Part shown: positions 1 to 11,001 of the stretch, piece by piece
How positions within the stretch are numbered: position 1 is the first letter of the stretch
How the letters are laid out: each line of letters starts with the position of its first letter
DNA from: Parascedosporium putredinis
Taxonomy: Eukaryota > Ascomycota > Sordariomycetes > Microascales > Microascaceae
Length of the DNA: 64,000 nucleotides
Assembly (NCBI GenBank): GCA_949357655.1
Contig: CASHTG010000015.1
Coordinates: 3,720,001-3,784,000, forward strand
Reading direction: 5' to 3'
Notes under the pieces: generated by a model
The model's input: only the letters and a program-made list of their open reading frames with translations
Told to the model about the DNA's origin: nothing
Database searches by the model: none
Position numbers and translations under genes: made by a program

Positions 1-2143
1 CTCCGCTGGCGAACTTGGGGCGCGCCGTGTCGAGGAACTCCGTCACAAAAGAGGCAGTCTCATCCCATGCCTTGTCCATGCTCTCTTGCCAATTCTTCAC
101 GGGGAGGCAGCGACTTCTTGATAAACTTGGTGAGTCCAGCTTCGTTGCGAACATTGCGGCCGTAAATCTTTTGCATATGGGGCTTTTCGACAAAGGAGAT
201 GAAGCCCCAGGTCAGAATCTGGTTCATGAGGGCCATGATGAAGATGGCTCGACTCCACGTGATGAGCGCGGCGCCCCAGATGCCCGCCGAGCCGAGGATT
301 CGCTCGGGATTGTTGAGGAACCGGTAGATGGATGTGTATGTAAGCTTGCCGCGGGAGTCGAAGAAGAAGTCGCCGAAGAACCAGCCAAACTCGCCCAGGG
401 ACTCGTGGATGCTGGTCGCCGTCCAGACCTGCAGCGCCACGAGGCCGCCGCCGAGCACGTGCTTCAGTGGCACCCAGCCGTAGTTCCAGTCCTCGGGGGT
501 GTGTACATCTTCCAGCAGGCCGCCATCAGCGATGCGTAGCACATGGTCGTACTGATGTGGTACAGCGCCTTCCACTGATTCCACGCTTCCACGGGAGTCT
601 CGCCATACTTGACAAAGTGACGGGTCCAAAGCTTGTTCCTCGACTGCAAGTGCAGAATTGCTCCGAGCCCAGCCGTGAACCACACGCGCCACACGGCAGC
701 GTGCAAGACAAAAAGGAACTGATAGAGGGGCGTCGACGGAGTGACCAAAGTCAGGATACCGACATATCCGCACAAGAGGATTACGGTGTAGTCGGTGGCC
801 CGGAAGAGATCAAGGTTCTTCAGGCCCACAAGGTTGTGCACTTGCGAGAGCGATTCTGCCGTACCTGTGCCCGAAGAGACGGCGTTCGGGACCGCATCCT
901 CCGCGCCGGTACCTGCGGAGACCTCGGACTTGGTGGACAAGGTCCTCTTTCGGGGAGCGGGGGTTGTACGTCTTCTCGATATGGGGATTTTCGACAAGAA
1001 CAAGGAAAACGAATTGGGCAACGTGGGCGACAATAGAGATGAAGAGGACATCGTAGCTGGCGGCCATCATGGAAATACCATAGTAACCGGCGTACCCAAT
1101 GGAGTACATGGGATGGGGCGCCATCTCGAAGACGCCATCAAAGGTCAGCTCCTGGTCGATGAGATAGAAAAAGTCGCCCCAATACCAGGCATAATCCTTG
1201 ACGACACGGTGAGCATCGAGCTTGACCCAGAGGTTGAAGCCAACGAGGCCGATACCGAGGCCCCACCTTGTCAGGTAGATACCTAGGGATTCACCGGCGG
1301 GAGGGCTAGAGCACACAATGGCGAAAAGACAGTACGACACGAAATCACACATGAGAATCAGGTCCACGACCCTACGGAAGAGGAGCCATGTGTTGTACTC
1401 GAGGGGCGCCTTGTCGAATTCGTAATCTTCGGGGATCTTGGTCTCGAACTCGCGCTTGAGCAAGTTGTACAGCCAGGGTCGGGGCTGGTTACCCGACGAG
1501 GGCGCTTCAAAGAGCCTCCATCGCCTGGCCCATGTCACGATGCGCCTGTGCTTAGACTGGACATTAAGAAGATAGCCGATACCAATGTTGTAAGAAGCCC
1601 TCCAAAACATAAAAATCAAGGCGAATATGGGGCGCTTGAAGCCGGGAGGAAGAGAGTAGGCCAAGAAGATGTGAAAGGCGAGGATCAAGATGACGGCGAC
1701 ATCCGTAATGTTCTTGGGCTCACGGGGGTCGAGGAGCTGGGAGACCATGTCGTGAGTCGCGGGAACGGTAAAAACTAAGAGAAAGAGCAAAAACACCCGG
1801 TGTTAGCCGCATACGACGGGGTCAAGTTTCGAGCAAACGGGGAGGCCCAAGAGGATCGGTGGGGGTGCTGGCTCGTGAGGGCCGAAAACAGCTCCACAAA
1901 ACCAAGAACTCCTCCTGCAACCGGGTATCATAGTCGTACCTGTTCCCTCGGGCGTCCGGCCATACATCTTGTTTGGTAACAGGGACACATGGTCGCTATC
2001 GTTGGACTGGTCGCTAGTGGTCGAATCCACTTGTTCCAGAGGGTGGTGGTCATCGTCAATGTTTTTGAAGCGGCGGTCTGCCTCTGCCGAATGCCGCTTG
2101 TGGAAGCAGCACCTTCGGGATTGGCGCCAGACGAGGAGCTCAT
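1..2143 (-). CDS. CHO2: Phosphatidylethanolamine N-methyltransferase (3' end outside window)
   Basis: This ER membrane enzyme makes the first methylation of phosphatidylethanolamine, using S-adenosylmethionine, on the way to phosphatidylcholine. Exon 1 runs 2143-1940 and an intron 1939-1775 (GTACGA...TTAG) separates it from exon 2 at 1774. Family landmarks are YGRTPEGT at the exon junction, VFTVPATHDMVSQLLDP just after it, and two copies of the motif set W-Y-W/F-GDFFY/F ... VENPH or VEKPH, which reflects the duplicated methyltransferase halves. Several hydrophobic segments are visible. The likely start is the Met at 2143 (MSSSSGANPEG); an in-frame Met at 2209 is possible. Four indels break the frame: one at about 2065-2085, and C-run errors at 959-963, 495-499 and 101-104. 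The last frame is still open at base 1, so the C-terminus lies beyond the window. Confidence 0.95.
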
Positions 2144-5100
2144 CCTGGACGTCGTTGAGGGCGTCCAGAAGGCAGGGCGAACAATTTCCCCTCCCCTTTT
2201 GGGATGCACGCGACTCCCTCGGTTAGAAGATTAAGGGCTTTGGGGGGCCGGTTTTTTTCTTGTTTGCAAGGGCTGCTGTCTTCAGACAACAGAGGGGGAG
2301 GGGTTTCGTGTTAGAGGGTGGTTGGTGGAAGAGGCAAGCTCAAAAAAGACACCCCGGGGATAGAGGTGTTCTTCTTAACTCGGGAGGTTAGGAGGGGGAA
2401 GGTTGAAATATTTGAAGATAGACCAGCTGAGGGAAATATATTTGGGTCCAAGATCAAGGGTTTCTTTTTCTCTTTTGTCCATTTTGTCCATGTGCGAGTT
2501 GCGAGTGGCAGGGTAGGATGTACATGTACAATAGTGGGGAAGGTGCGAACCAGCAGAGGATGGCAGAGGTACTCGGTACCCGCGGAGTTCTCGTGCATCC
2601 CGACTTGAGGGCCTTCAAAATATTCCTGCCCTCCAACGCAAACACGGCTAGCACCTTTGAGGCAACGCCTGGCTGAGCCTAGGCCGGTCTACTTGTAATA
2701 CATTCTGTTTTCGATCCTGACACGTCGTGAGCGCCAGATCTCGCCAAGGTACCCGTCGAGAAACTGCTGAATGTAGCGCGGGAAGGGAAAAGGTTCAAAG
2801 AGGAGCACAAGGCGAAGATAAGAGACGCGACCCTATCCACTCCTCCCGCTTCCTTTTCGTCTGCCCCCGACCTCTCTCTCCACTTGCCGAATTCCTGTTT
2901 TTCAAAACAAGGCCACCTAGCCGTGGGTCGTGTGCCGCCGAACCTTTAGCCCACGGGGTTGGTGGAGAGCGCCCGGACGGGATGGAAGCCGCTGGAAGCG
3001 AACAATGGAACTAATTGAGCCTAGGCCATGGCTACCGAGAAAGCGCATAGGCTAACAGCATGATTTAGCACCCTTGGGCGCCTACGAGACAGAGAGGGTT
3101 TGCACACCCGCGCGGTCGATGGATCGCACGGGCAAAAAGCCAGGTGCAAACGAATATCAAAAGCGCAGGGAGCCCGACGGGGCCACCCCCACGACACGGA
3201 TACGTTCCGGAAAACCGGTGTCGTCCAAATACCTTTGTGCGACTTTCGGGCCTGAAGAACAAGGAAGGTCGATGCGGGCATCCTCCGACCGCTGGATTCA
3301 TTTTTGAGTTCCTGTGCAGGGTTAGTTGAAGGGGGCCATATGCTAATACCCCCACATGTCTTTGGGGGATGGGAGACTGATAAACGAGGATTAGCCGATG
3401 GGGGCCATGGAGTCCGCCCCGCGGAATTGAATCAAGAGACAGCCTGTCCGCCGTCAAAGACTGTTTCCACCACACCCTCACGCTCACACCCCACGCCTCG
3501 CCCGCCTCCAGCGCGCATGTGAGGCGGCAGGATGGGTGTCGTGCCATCGGGAACCGAAGTAAACAACCCCGCGGCAGATGCCAATGAGGGCTTGCGATGC
3601 TCGATCTCCAGTGCCCCGATTTATTGCAGACTTGGGTGTTGGCCTCCTAGATGCAAGAAAATGGTCCAGCCAAGGAAGAGAATTCGCACTCGAGGGACAT
3701 GATGTCCGTGACACTATCGAATCGCTAGAAAACGGGAGGAGCACAGTAAAACGACACGCATACGACGCCTGAGTCGGGTGCAGCGGTATATCAAGCTAGC
3801 CCCAATTCGCTCAACCCTTGGCCTCGAATGACAAGGCATACTCGATCCGCGAGGCCCTTGAAACCCAGATGTATTTGCAAGCCTCTGGCGTTTTAAAAGT
3901 GCTCAAGGCAATATAGCGTCCCATGAATGCCTACAACATGAATGCCTTGTAATATGCGCCGTGATAGTAGCGCTCAAAACTGTCAGTAACAAGCTAGTTT
4001 CCTGATTCTCGAAACGCAGTGGTGCACTCATTTTTAGGTTTTTATCAGACAGGAGATGAAAACGTGCCCCCACGCTGTTCTCAGGTGATGGGCTTGCACG
4101 CAGCTCCCAAGAGCAACCCAGCAGTAGAAATACCAGCTTCTATGCCTCGCAATCTTTCCCATCAGCAACTTTACGGGATTCCATCGTCTAGAGTTGATGT
4201 TAGTGAAATAAAGGCAGCTCGGTGTTCTTTGGTCCTTTGCGGTCATCGCCAGATGTTGCATGTTGATATGGAGATACCGCCAACGCAACCAGCGCCCAAA
4301 ATCATTGTTTTCCTATTCTGTCACTTTTTTCCTCTCTAGATAGCATCCATAAGATCACGAAGGGGGCTGCGGACTCAATGCCTCTTCTCGCTCCTCTCTC
4401 ACGTCACACAAGTCGTTGGAATGCTCAGACAATTTTGCACGCTGATCTGAGGATAGGTCCCTCGGTATGACGCAATTCCGTGCTCCAAAGAAAACCGCGG
4501 GGCACTTTTTATCTAATCGATAGAAGCAACCAGAGTGAGACATTGATAAGTTCGCGGCTAAGGCAGCGTCAAGCGTTAGCTTTTCAAAACAAGGAAAGCT
4601 GGTGAGTTTGATAGTTTCAGATTGATTTGGAAACTTGGGTGCTTTTTTGTTCTTTCCTCGTCCTCCCCGTCCGAGCAAAAGCTGGCGCCCTGTCCGACAA
4701 TGCAGTTTTCAATTGGATCATTCACCAGGGGCCTGGCCTTTCACATGTGATCAGGCCCCGACATGTCAGTGTGCAGCTGCCCCTGACGTGGCTGTTGCTC
4801 GTCGATGTACACGCTACATTGCAGGGACTTTGAGCAGCACCAGCTGGCACGTGCCCTATTGCGCTGTGCCTCTCGACCCTATTGATCGTCATTGTCGTTT
4901 GTTAGGAGGCGGGTGCCGACGCTTGACAAGGTATTGATCAATCAACCAACACTCCCCTCGCACATCAACGTTTTGGCCGGATCGGAAACTTGCCCACAAA
5001 TGCTCACCCGCTATTAGGAGCTGGTCCACGGTTCTACCGTAGCGGACATCCCCAAATTTTCGGGACCGGCAAAATGGCTGCCGTCACGGCAATCGCCATC

Positions 5101-6781
5101 TCATCGATGTCGACGTGGCCTTGGAAAACCCACTGCTGGCTTGAGTCGGGTGGTGCCTGGACCTCAAGCATGCGACGACGTTTACTGAACAAGAAAATCA
5201 GATACATGTAATACAAGGAAGGAGGTAGTGCAGCCGGGATGGAAAGCCGACTGAGAGGTGGTGGTGCCCTCCAAAAGAGCATGCATCCGTCGATGCTCCG
5301 ACGCGGGCTTGATATCCCGCGCGGGGAAGGCAAGGCGATTCGCCGTCTGGAGTGTGGGGAGAGCCAGGCTCTGGTTGAGTCGGAGTCTTCCGGCGCGCCC
5401 ACGGCGGCCTTTACTTGCCCCATCTGGTACGGTATGGGGGCATATTGGATCTGCCCATCGCGAAGGAATCCTTCGGGTCTCCCTCCGCAAGCCAACTACA
5501 TCACATCGTAATGTCGAGCCCCTTCAACACATCTTCAGATATTTTACCTTGCTTTATTTCGGGTGACAATGCCCGCTGTTTCTCCAAGCGCGGTCTGCTT
5601 GAGATCCCGCTTCCCTCAATCCTGTCTTGGGAGTTGGGACGTTGTCAGCGAGCCATGAAGAAAAAGGAAAAGGAAAAAAAAAAAAAACGTCTGCGCTACA
5701 CTCGAACAGGCCAATCTCATTCTGCCAAAATAAGAAGCTCAACCAGGGCTAGTGATCCCAAGGGCCGGCTTGAAACAATGCCAGTCCGTGTGTTCATCCC
5801 GAAAGCCTTTGCCTGGGATTTCTCTATCTCATATGCGCGTGCCATTCGTCACCGCTCGGGGTCAAGAATATGGGACATGGGTATCGAGAAAGGTGGAAAC
5901 CCAGTCTTCGAGAACCCAAAGTCACCATATTTTAGCGAGGATGAGCGAGGAGGTGAACAGGGGAAGAAATCCCAAGGGAAATGGAAATAGGCATTGATTT
6001 TGCCCATCCTTTGCTCTTTCTCGTCGGAGAAGACCATATACCCTAGCTCTTTCACTCGTGGCTATTCTCCCACACCGTGACACGCGTTTGATTGCATCGT
6101 CATGCGAAACCATCCCAACTCCACCCCTCGTCCGGCCACCCCTCCAAAGACCCTTGCCTAACCACGTCAAGAGGAACCGGAGGGAAAACCCCCGAAAAGG
6201 AGGAGGGTCTCTCCCGTAAAAGGAAAAAGACGGGATAGAAGAAGGATGGAAAGAAAGAAGAACGAAAAAAAGAAAATAGAAATGATTGATTCACTGTGGA
6301 TCTTCATGCTCTGACTCGACTGATCCCTGGTCAACCCAGGAACCCTTGAGAGATTGGGAAACCACTCAGCATTCTGCCTACACTACTAGGTCGACGGCAT
6401 ATGAACCTGGACGCCCGACTATCGCACAGTCGCATGAATTACCCTTGATTGGGAGGGGAGCCGTAGTGAAAGCCCGCTCGCCGGGGCTCTCCTACTCGAG
6501 CTGGGGGATGAAAAACCAGTCAGATGCCATCGCGGGTGGGATATAAGACGGATGACCCCTGGCTTTCCCTCATCTCTCTCCTCCCCTCCCTTCCCTCTTC
6601 CTCTGCATGCGGATTTTGCCTTCTCGCCCATCATATAGTCGGTTTGGTATTTTTCTCTTCCAGCCGAGAGCTTACTATATAGCAAAACGAAGAAAACAAG
6701 AAGAAACCCTCTTCTCAACTTGGACCGCCAAAGCGAATAACCAAAAAGGAAGCCTTTTTGTCGCCCAGCTCCATCCCACCC
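2144..6781. other. Gene-poor interval between CHO2 and the gene at 6782
   Basis: This is divergent upstream sequence for CHO2 (leftward) and the gene at 6782 (rightward). The open frames here are short and shift in composition, and I recognise no protein family in any of them. A run of A's lies near 5676-5688, purine-rich sequence at 6239-6276, and a pyrimidine-rich tract at about 6560-6604 precedes the rightward gene, as is common near fungal transcription starts. Confidence 0.6.
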
Positions 6782-7343
6782 ATGTTCTCCAGAATGGCCA
6801 AACCCACCACTCCCGAAGAGCACCCGTCTTCGGAGGCCCCACCGCCTCCGGAGAAGGACACCAAGCCCTTTGTGGTACCTCGCCCAGGAACCTCGGGCAC
6901 CCTCGCCAACCTGACAGACACGCGCCGCCACGCCGCCCAGAAGCTCAAGCACGCCCGCCGCGCCGAGCGCACCTATCGCACGCGCAAGCAGGCCACCATC
7001 GCCCGCGCGGACGTGTCCGAAGCCCGTGCCCACTACACCGAGGCCGGGAACCACCTGTGCCTCGCGCTGAAGCTCTCGTGGGCCGCCGTGCGCGGAGCGC
7101 CCGCCGTCGCCGGTGAAAAGAGCCAGGGGGTCAAGGGTTGGTGGGGGAGAAGAAGAAGCAGAGGGCGGTGGTGGAGAGGAAGAGGCTCGAGGAGGAGCGG
7201 AGGCGGTTGGAGGAGAAGTTGGCCAAGGAGCAAGCTGATGACGAAGAAGGAGGTAATGGAGATGAGGAGGAGGGGGATGAGAAGGCAGAGGAAACGGGGA
7301 TAAGGACAAGGCGAAGAAGACCAAGGGTAAGGGCAAGGCTTAA
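6782..7343 (+). CDS. Small basic coiled-coil protein of unknown function
   Basis: I do not recognise a named family. The corrected single-exon product is about 187 residues. The N-terminal 35 residues are Pro-rich and acidic, with KPFVVPRPGTSGTLANL following. The middle is rich in Arg, Ala and Lys and looks helical (DTRRHAAQKLKHARRAERTY), with a hydrophobic stretch around LCLALKLSWAAVRGAP. The second half is a strongly charged coiled coil of Glu, Arg and Lys, and the end is a Lys-rich tail (DKDKAKKTKGKGKA). Two G-run indels (7126-7130 and 7296-7299) must each gain one base to join the three frames; the result is a multiple of three and ends at a TAA that fits the Lys-rich tail. A second Met lies at 6794. 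The even codon-level continuity across the indels makes it a real gene. Any function is open. Confidence 0.6.
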
Positions 7344-8802
7344 GCTGAATGGCCTCGGCCTGACGGCTTTCTCGTCCCGGACCCCTTCCGTGTTGTTCTC
7401 TCCCTTCCCTAGCCCTATTACTCTTTCCGCTCCCTCTTCCCCCTCGCTCCGCTCCTCCCGGTGACCCCGGCACCCGGGTTCGACATATCCGACCTCACAT
7501 GCTCCCTAACCTCTAACCACCCATCTCCTCGCCATTCGAGAGGCTTTGGTACGGGAGGCCATAACCATCCTCTATTCGCTACGCGATGACCACCTTCTTT
7601 ACATCATACCAACGTCGAGCCCAGCCAATGCAGCTCGATGATATTCAGCTCCACTCTCTTTACATTTCCTTTTTTCTTTTTTTTCCATGGTCATTCTCTT
7701 ATTATACCAAACGCAAACAACCAACACCAGCTTTCAGGCACTCTGGGGTTCCTCTATTCCCCGCTAATAAGGCTCCCGAATGGTTCAAATCTATTCCCGT
7801 TGCCTACATTGATGCCCATCGCTCTCTCTGTTTTCTTTTTCCCAAGTTTCTTTTTTTCCCCTAAACAACAGATTTCTAGGAGCTCTACAGCGGCTACGCT
7901 TGATGACTAGTTAGGCAGGAGACGGGACTCTTCTACCTATCCCTCAAACGGCCGCGTACGATCTCGTCTTTTCTCGTCTTTGATATTCCGGGCTTGGGTT
8001 CTACGATTAACGTCTAGATCTCAGGGCTCCTCTCTCTCTCTCTCTCATTATTTTTTGAACCCATATATACTCTTTCCTATGTCAACAGATTATCATGTTT
8101 ATTCACGGCTGGCGAACTGGGTTGATCAGGAGAAAAAGGCGGACATGTACGGAGTACACGGAGCTAGATTCTCAGATGGGCCCACGTAAGGCTAGCAATT
8201 GATCTTGAGCGTTCTTCTCTCTATTACCATGACCAAGGCACTCTACATACAATCTTTTTGACCTTGTTCTATTCGGTTTACCTGGTGACAACTTGAAAAG
8301 ATACGTCTAGTGTATGGACATTCACGGCGACGGCGGATAGCCCTACTTCTAGAGTGGTGGGGATCGCCTCTGTTCATACTCCACCCCCAGATCGTGGATA
8401 TGCGTGCCAACCAGAATCAAGGCAAATGATCTAGATACCATAGTGAGGTGCCCCCGTACTGTTCAATGCCGTTTTTAGTTTGAATTCATGACTACGTCTA
8501 GTTAGAAACGACGGAAATGACATGCCCGAATCCCTGTCCCCCAACCCGAGGCCGGGCCCGACCCTTGGTCAGGTCTCGGGAGAAAATAACGATTCGGTTC
8601 GGAGCTCCCGTCAACGAACTCCCTCCCCTCCTCGCCCCAGAATGCTTTGCCCCATGACGTTCCATTTTTAATCTTTCCATAAAAACCTTTTCCCCGTTTC
8701 CCTTCTTCGCCGCCCGAAGAATCAAGGAAAAGAGAAAAGTAAAAGACACGATGACGAAAGAAGAGGAAGAAGAACAACAAGAAGAACAAGAAGAAAACCA
8801 CA
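7344..8802. other. Convergent 3' flanks of the 6782 gene and TIF35
   Basis: The two neighbouring genes end towards each other here. The sequence is T- and C-rich with a CT dinucleotide run at 8030-8046. Short open frames lack recognisable motifs. I see no gene. Confidence 0.6.
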
Positions 8803-9995
8803 TCAAGTCGCCGCCTTCTTGGCAAACTCTACTCTGAGGATCAAATGCTTGAAACCGAAACCGTCCATCTTGTTGCACGCCTTGACGGCGTCTTCGCGGT
8901 CGGCAAAGCTGATGAAGGCGAAGCCCTTGGCGAGACCCGTGTCCTTGTCCTTGGCCAAGAAAACGCGGGTGACCCTGCCGAACCGTTCGAACATATCGCG
9001 CAGTTCGCCTTCCTCGGCCATCTCGGAAACCTAGAGAGGGAAAAAAAAAAAAAGAATTAGGGATAGGTTCCAGTGTGGGGTAGGGTAGAATTGGATGGCA
9101 GGGGCCCAGGGTTGCGGTTGCAAAGAATGGTTCCCTCGGTCGTGTTCGGGTAAAGGATAGATGCGTGGTAAGACTTACGTTGGTAACACGTAGCGTGGCA
9201 AAGTCGTCCCTCTCGCCAAACTTTCCACCCATACGATCGCCAGCAGCGGCAGCACCTCCACGGAGCGCAGGAGGCACGTAGGAGCCCTTCTTCGCCGCCG
9301 CCGCCGCCGCCGCCGAGGGCATGGGCTCGTCTCCCATACCGGCCGCGACATCGGCAGCACCCGTCTCGCCGACAGGCGCCATGGTGTCCTTGTACGGACA
9401 CCTCGCGGTGAAATGCTCGCCGTTGCAGATACGGCACTTGACCTTCTTGTCCTTGAGCTGATCCTTCATCGCCTGCGCGTTGGGGTCCGTCTTCTCGTCC
9501 TTGGCGTCCTTGCGCCAGTTGATGCTCGGCTTGAAGATGATGTTCTCGCCCACCGACGTCGTGTCCGGAATCGGGCCGGGGGCATCCTTGGCGCTACCTC
9601 CAAATTTTGCCCACGTCTTGCGCTCCGCTACTCGCGGGTTCACCTTCTCCGTGTGCGTCGTGTACCGGACCCGGCGGGTCGTCTTGACCTTGAGTCCGCT
9701 GTCGTTGATGTGGTAGGTGATGATGGTCTTGGTGCCGTCTTTGTTGCTGATGGTCTGGGCGGGCGGGAGCTCCGTCGAGGGCTCGTCAATGTCATCATCG
9801 TCGGCCCAGTCGTGCCTGCGAAAAGGTGAAGAAGGTGAGTTTCCACGTTAAAAAGACGGCTGCTGTCTTTGCCTCCCGTGAACCATAGGTTTTTTTCTTT
9901 TTCCCCGGAAAGAAAGGGGATATATCGGGCAGCCTGAAAAGAAGGCGGGCCTGCAAAAGAGATTGATTTGATACGTACTTGGTCTTGGTAGCCAT
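8803..9995 (-). CDS. TIF35: Eukaryotic translation initiation factor 3 subunit G
   Basis: eIF3g is an RNA-binding subunit of the eIF3 complex that promotes scanning and reinitiation on the 40S ribosome. There are three exons: 9995-9979, 9815-9179 and 9030-8803. The joined CDS is 882 bases, 293 residues, with no frame break, so it is the one undamaged confident gene in the window. The N-terminus (KHDWADDDDIDEP) matches the family. Residues 133-145 form the CCHC-type knuckle (CRICNGEHFTARC). A run of seven alanines at about 174-180 is encoded by a GCC-type repeat near 9293-9313. The C-terminal RRM begins near residue 211, with RNP2 around LRVTNV and RNP1 KGFAFISF. The last intron falls within the RRM right after RVTN. 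Confidence 0.96.
9293..9313. repeat. GCC trinucleotide repeat coding for alanines in TIF35
   Basis: A short run of CGC/GCC triplets within TIF35 exon 2 encodes seven alanines between the zinc knuckle and the RRM. It is the sort of repeat that varies in length between strains. Confidence 0.7.
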
Positions 9996-11001
9996 GGTGG
10001 GTGGTTTCTTTGGCTGTTGTTCAAAGGCTCGAATCGGGGCGGGGCGGTTCTGTTATCCCTGATCTTTTTCGGGGTTTTGGCTGATTTATGCTTTGACGAG
10101 ATCAAAATTCCGACGTCGTCTGGAAAGGGCTCGCTCGTCCAGATATCAAAACGGGCTCGAAGGGGGTTCGGGGAAAAAAGTTCGCGTCGACCTCTATGGC
10201 GGGGAATCTTCGATTTCAACTCAGTCTCCCTAAATTTCGCACTTTTCTTGTGGCGTTGGCTGAAAGCACAAGATTCTGTGGTGGGGCAAGGTGGGTGACC
10301 CCGACAGGGATAAATGGGGGTAGTTCTTCGGCAAAACTCGATATCGCTGTGCCGAGTCCAGGGCAAGCGGACATCTTGGTCCAGGTCGGGACCCTCCGAT
10401 GCTGACTGGAAGCAGACGGCACCTCAAGAATATCATTACAGCTTTGTACGGTTGAAAATCGACAACTTTCAAATAGAGAAAAAAATTCAAAGGAAAAATA
10501 AAGTGGAATTTCATTGGAGCTATCTTCTAGTGGATATCCAGAAGAAAGCCAGCATCTTAGATCTGCTTGTCGAAATCATCACTAACGCCCAAACGCCTTG
10601 TCTGCTACCTAGGCGCCTTTCCGCCCAGCATATATCTGATACGACATAGCAGCTATTTATACACCAGCATCTATACATCTCGTAAAAGAATGAGAAAAGA
10701 CAAAAAAAGGGCCTGGAGACAGAATGTCAGCTGCCTGTGGCATTCTGATCAGTCTTCGGTTATATAAGCGTCATGGGCGGACATCGAATCTTTACGATCG
10801 TCAAGAGTGAGGTAATGATACAAAGGAAACAGTGGGGTAGAGATAGGCTTGGATCCGGGCCCCGCGAGCGGATTGATAAATGGTCCGATCGGTGGGTGGG
10901 CAATCCAAAATGACTTGGAAAGAAAAAGAAAACAAGATGAAATGGCAAAGAGAGGGGTATAATGTATCACAAAACTAGCGGCGGTTCTCCAAAGCCAATA
11001 A
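9996..11001. other. Interval between TIF35 5' end and PH-protein 3' end
   Basis: This is upstream sequence of TIF35 joined to downstream sequence of the PH-domain gene, both on the minus strand. No open frame here shows a recognisable family, and I see no RNA gene. Confidence 0.6.

Noticed and set aside
60..1051. Separate membrane proteins in the three overlapping minus-strand frames
   Set aside because: They are consecutive pieces of CHO2 separated by C-run indels; the motifs continue from one to the next.
2487..2496. A CATGTG core upstream of CHO2 as an inositol/choline response element
   Set aside because: Only the six-base core is present; flanking bases do not match the yeast element and the core is expected by chance.
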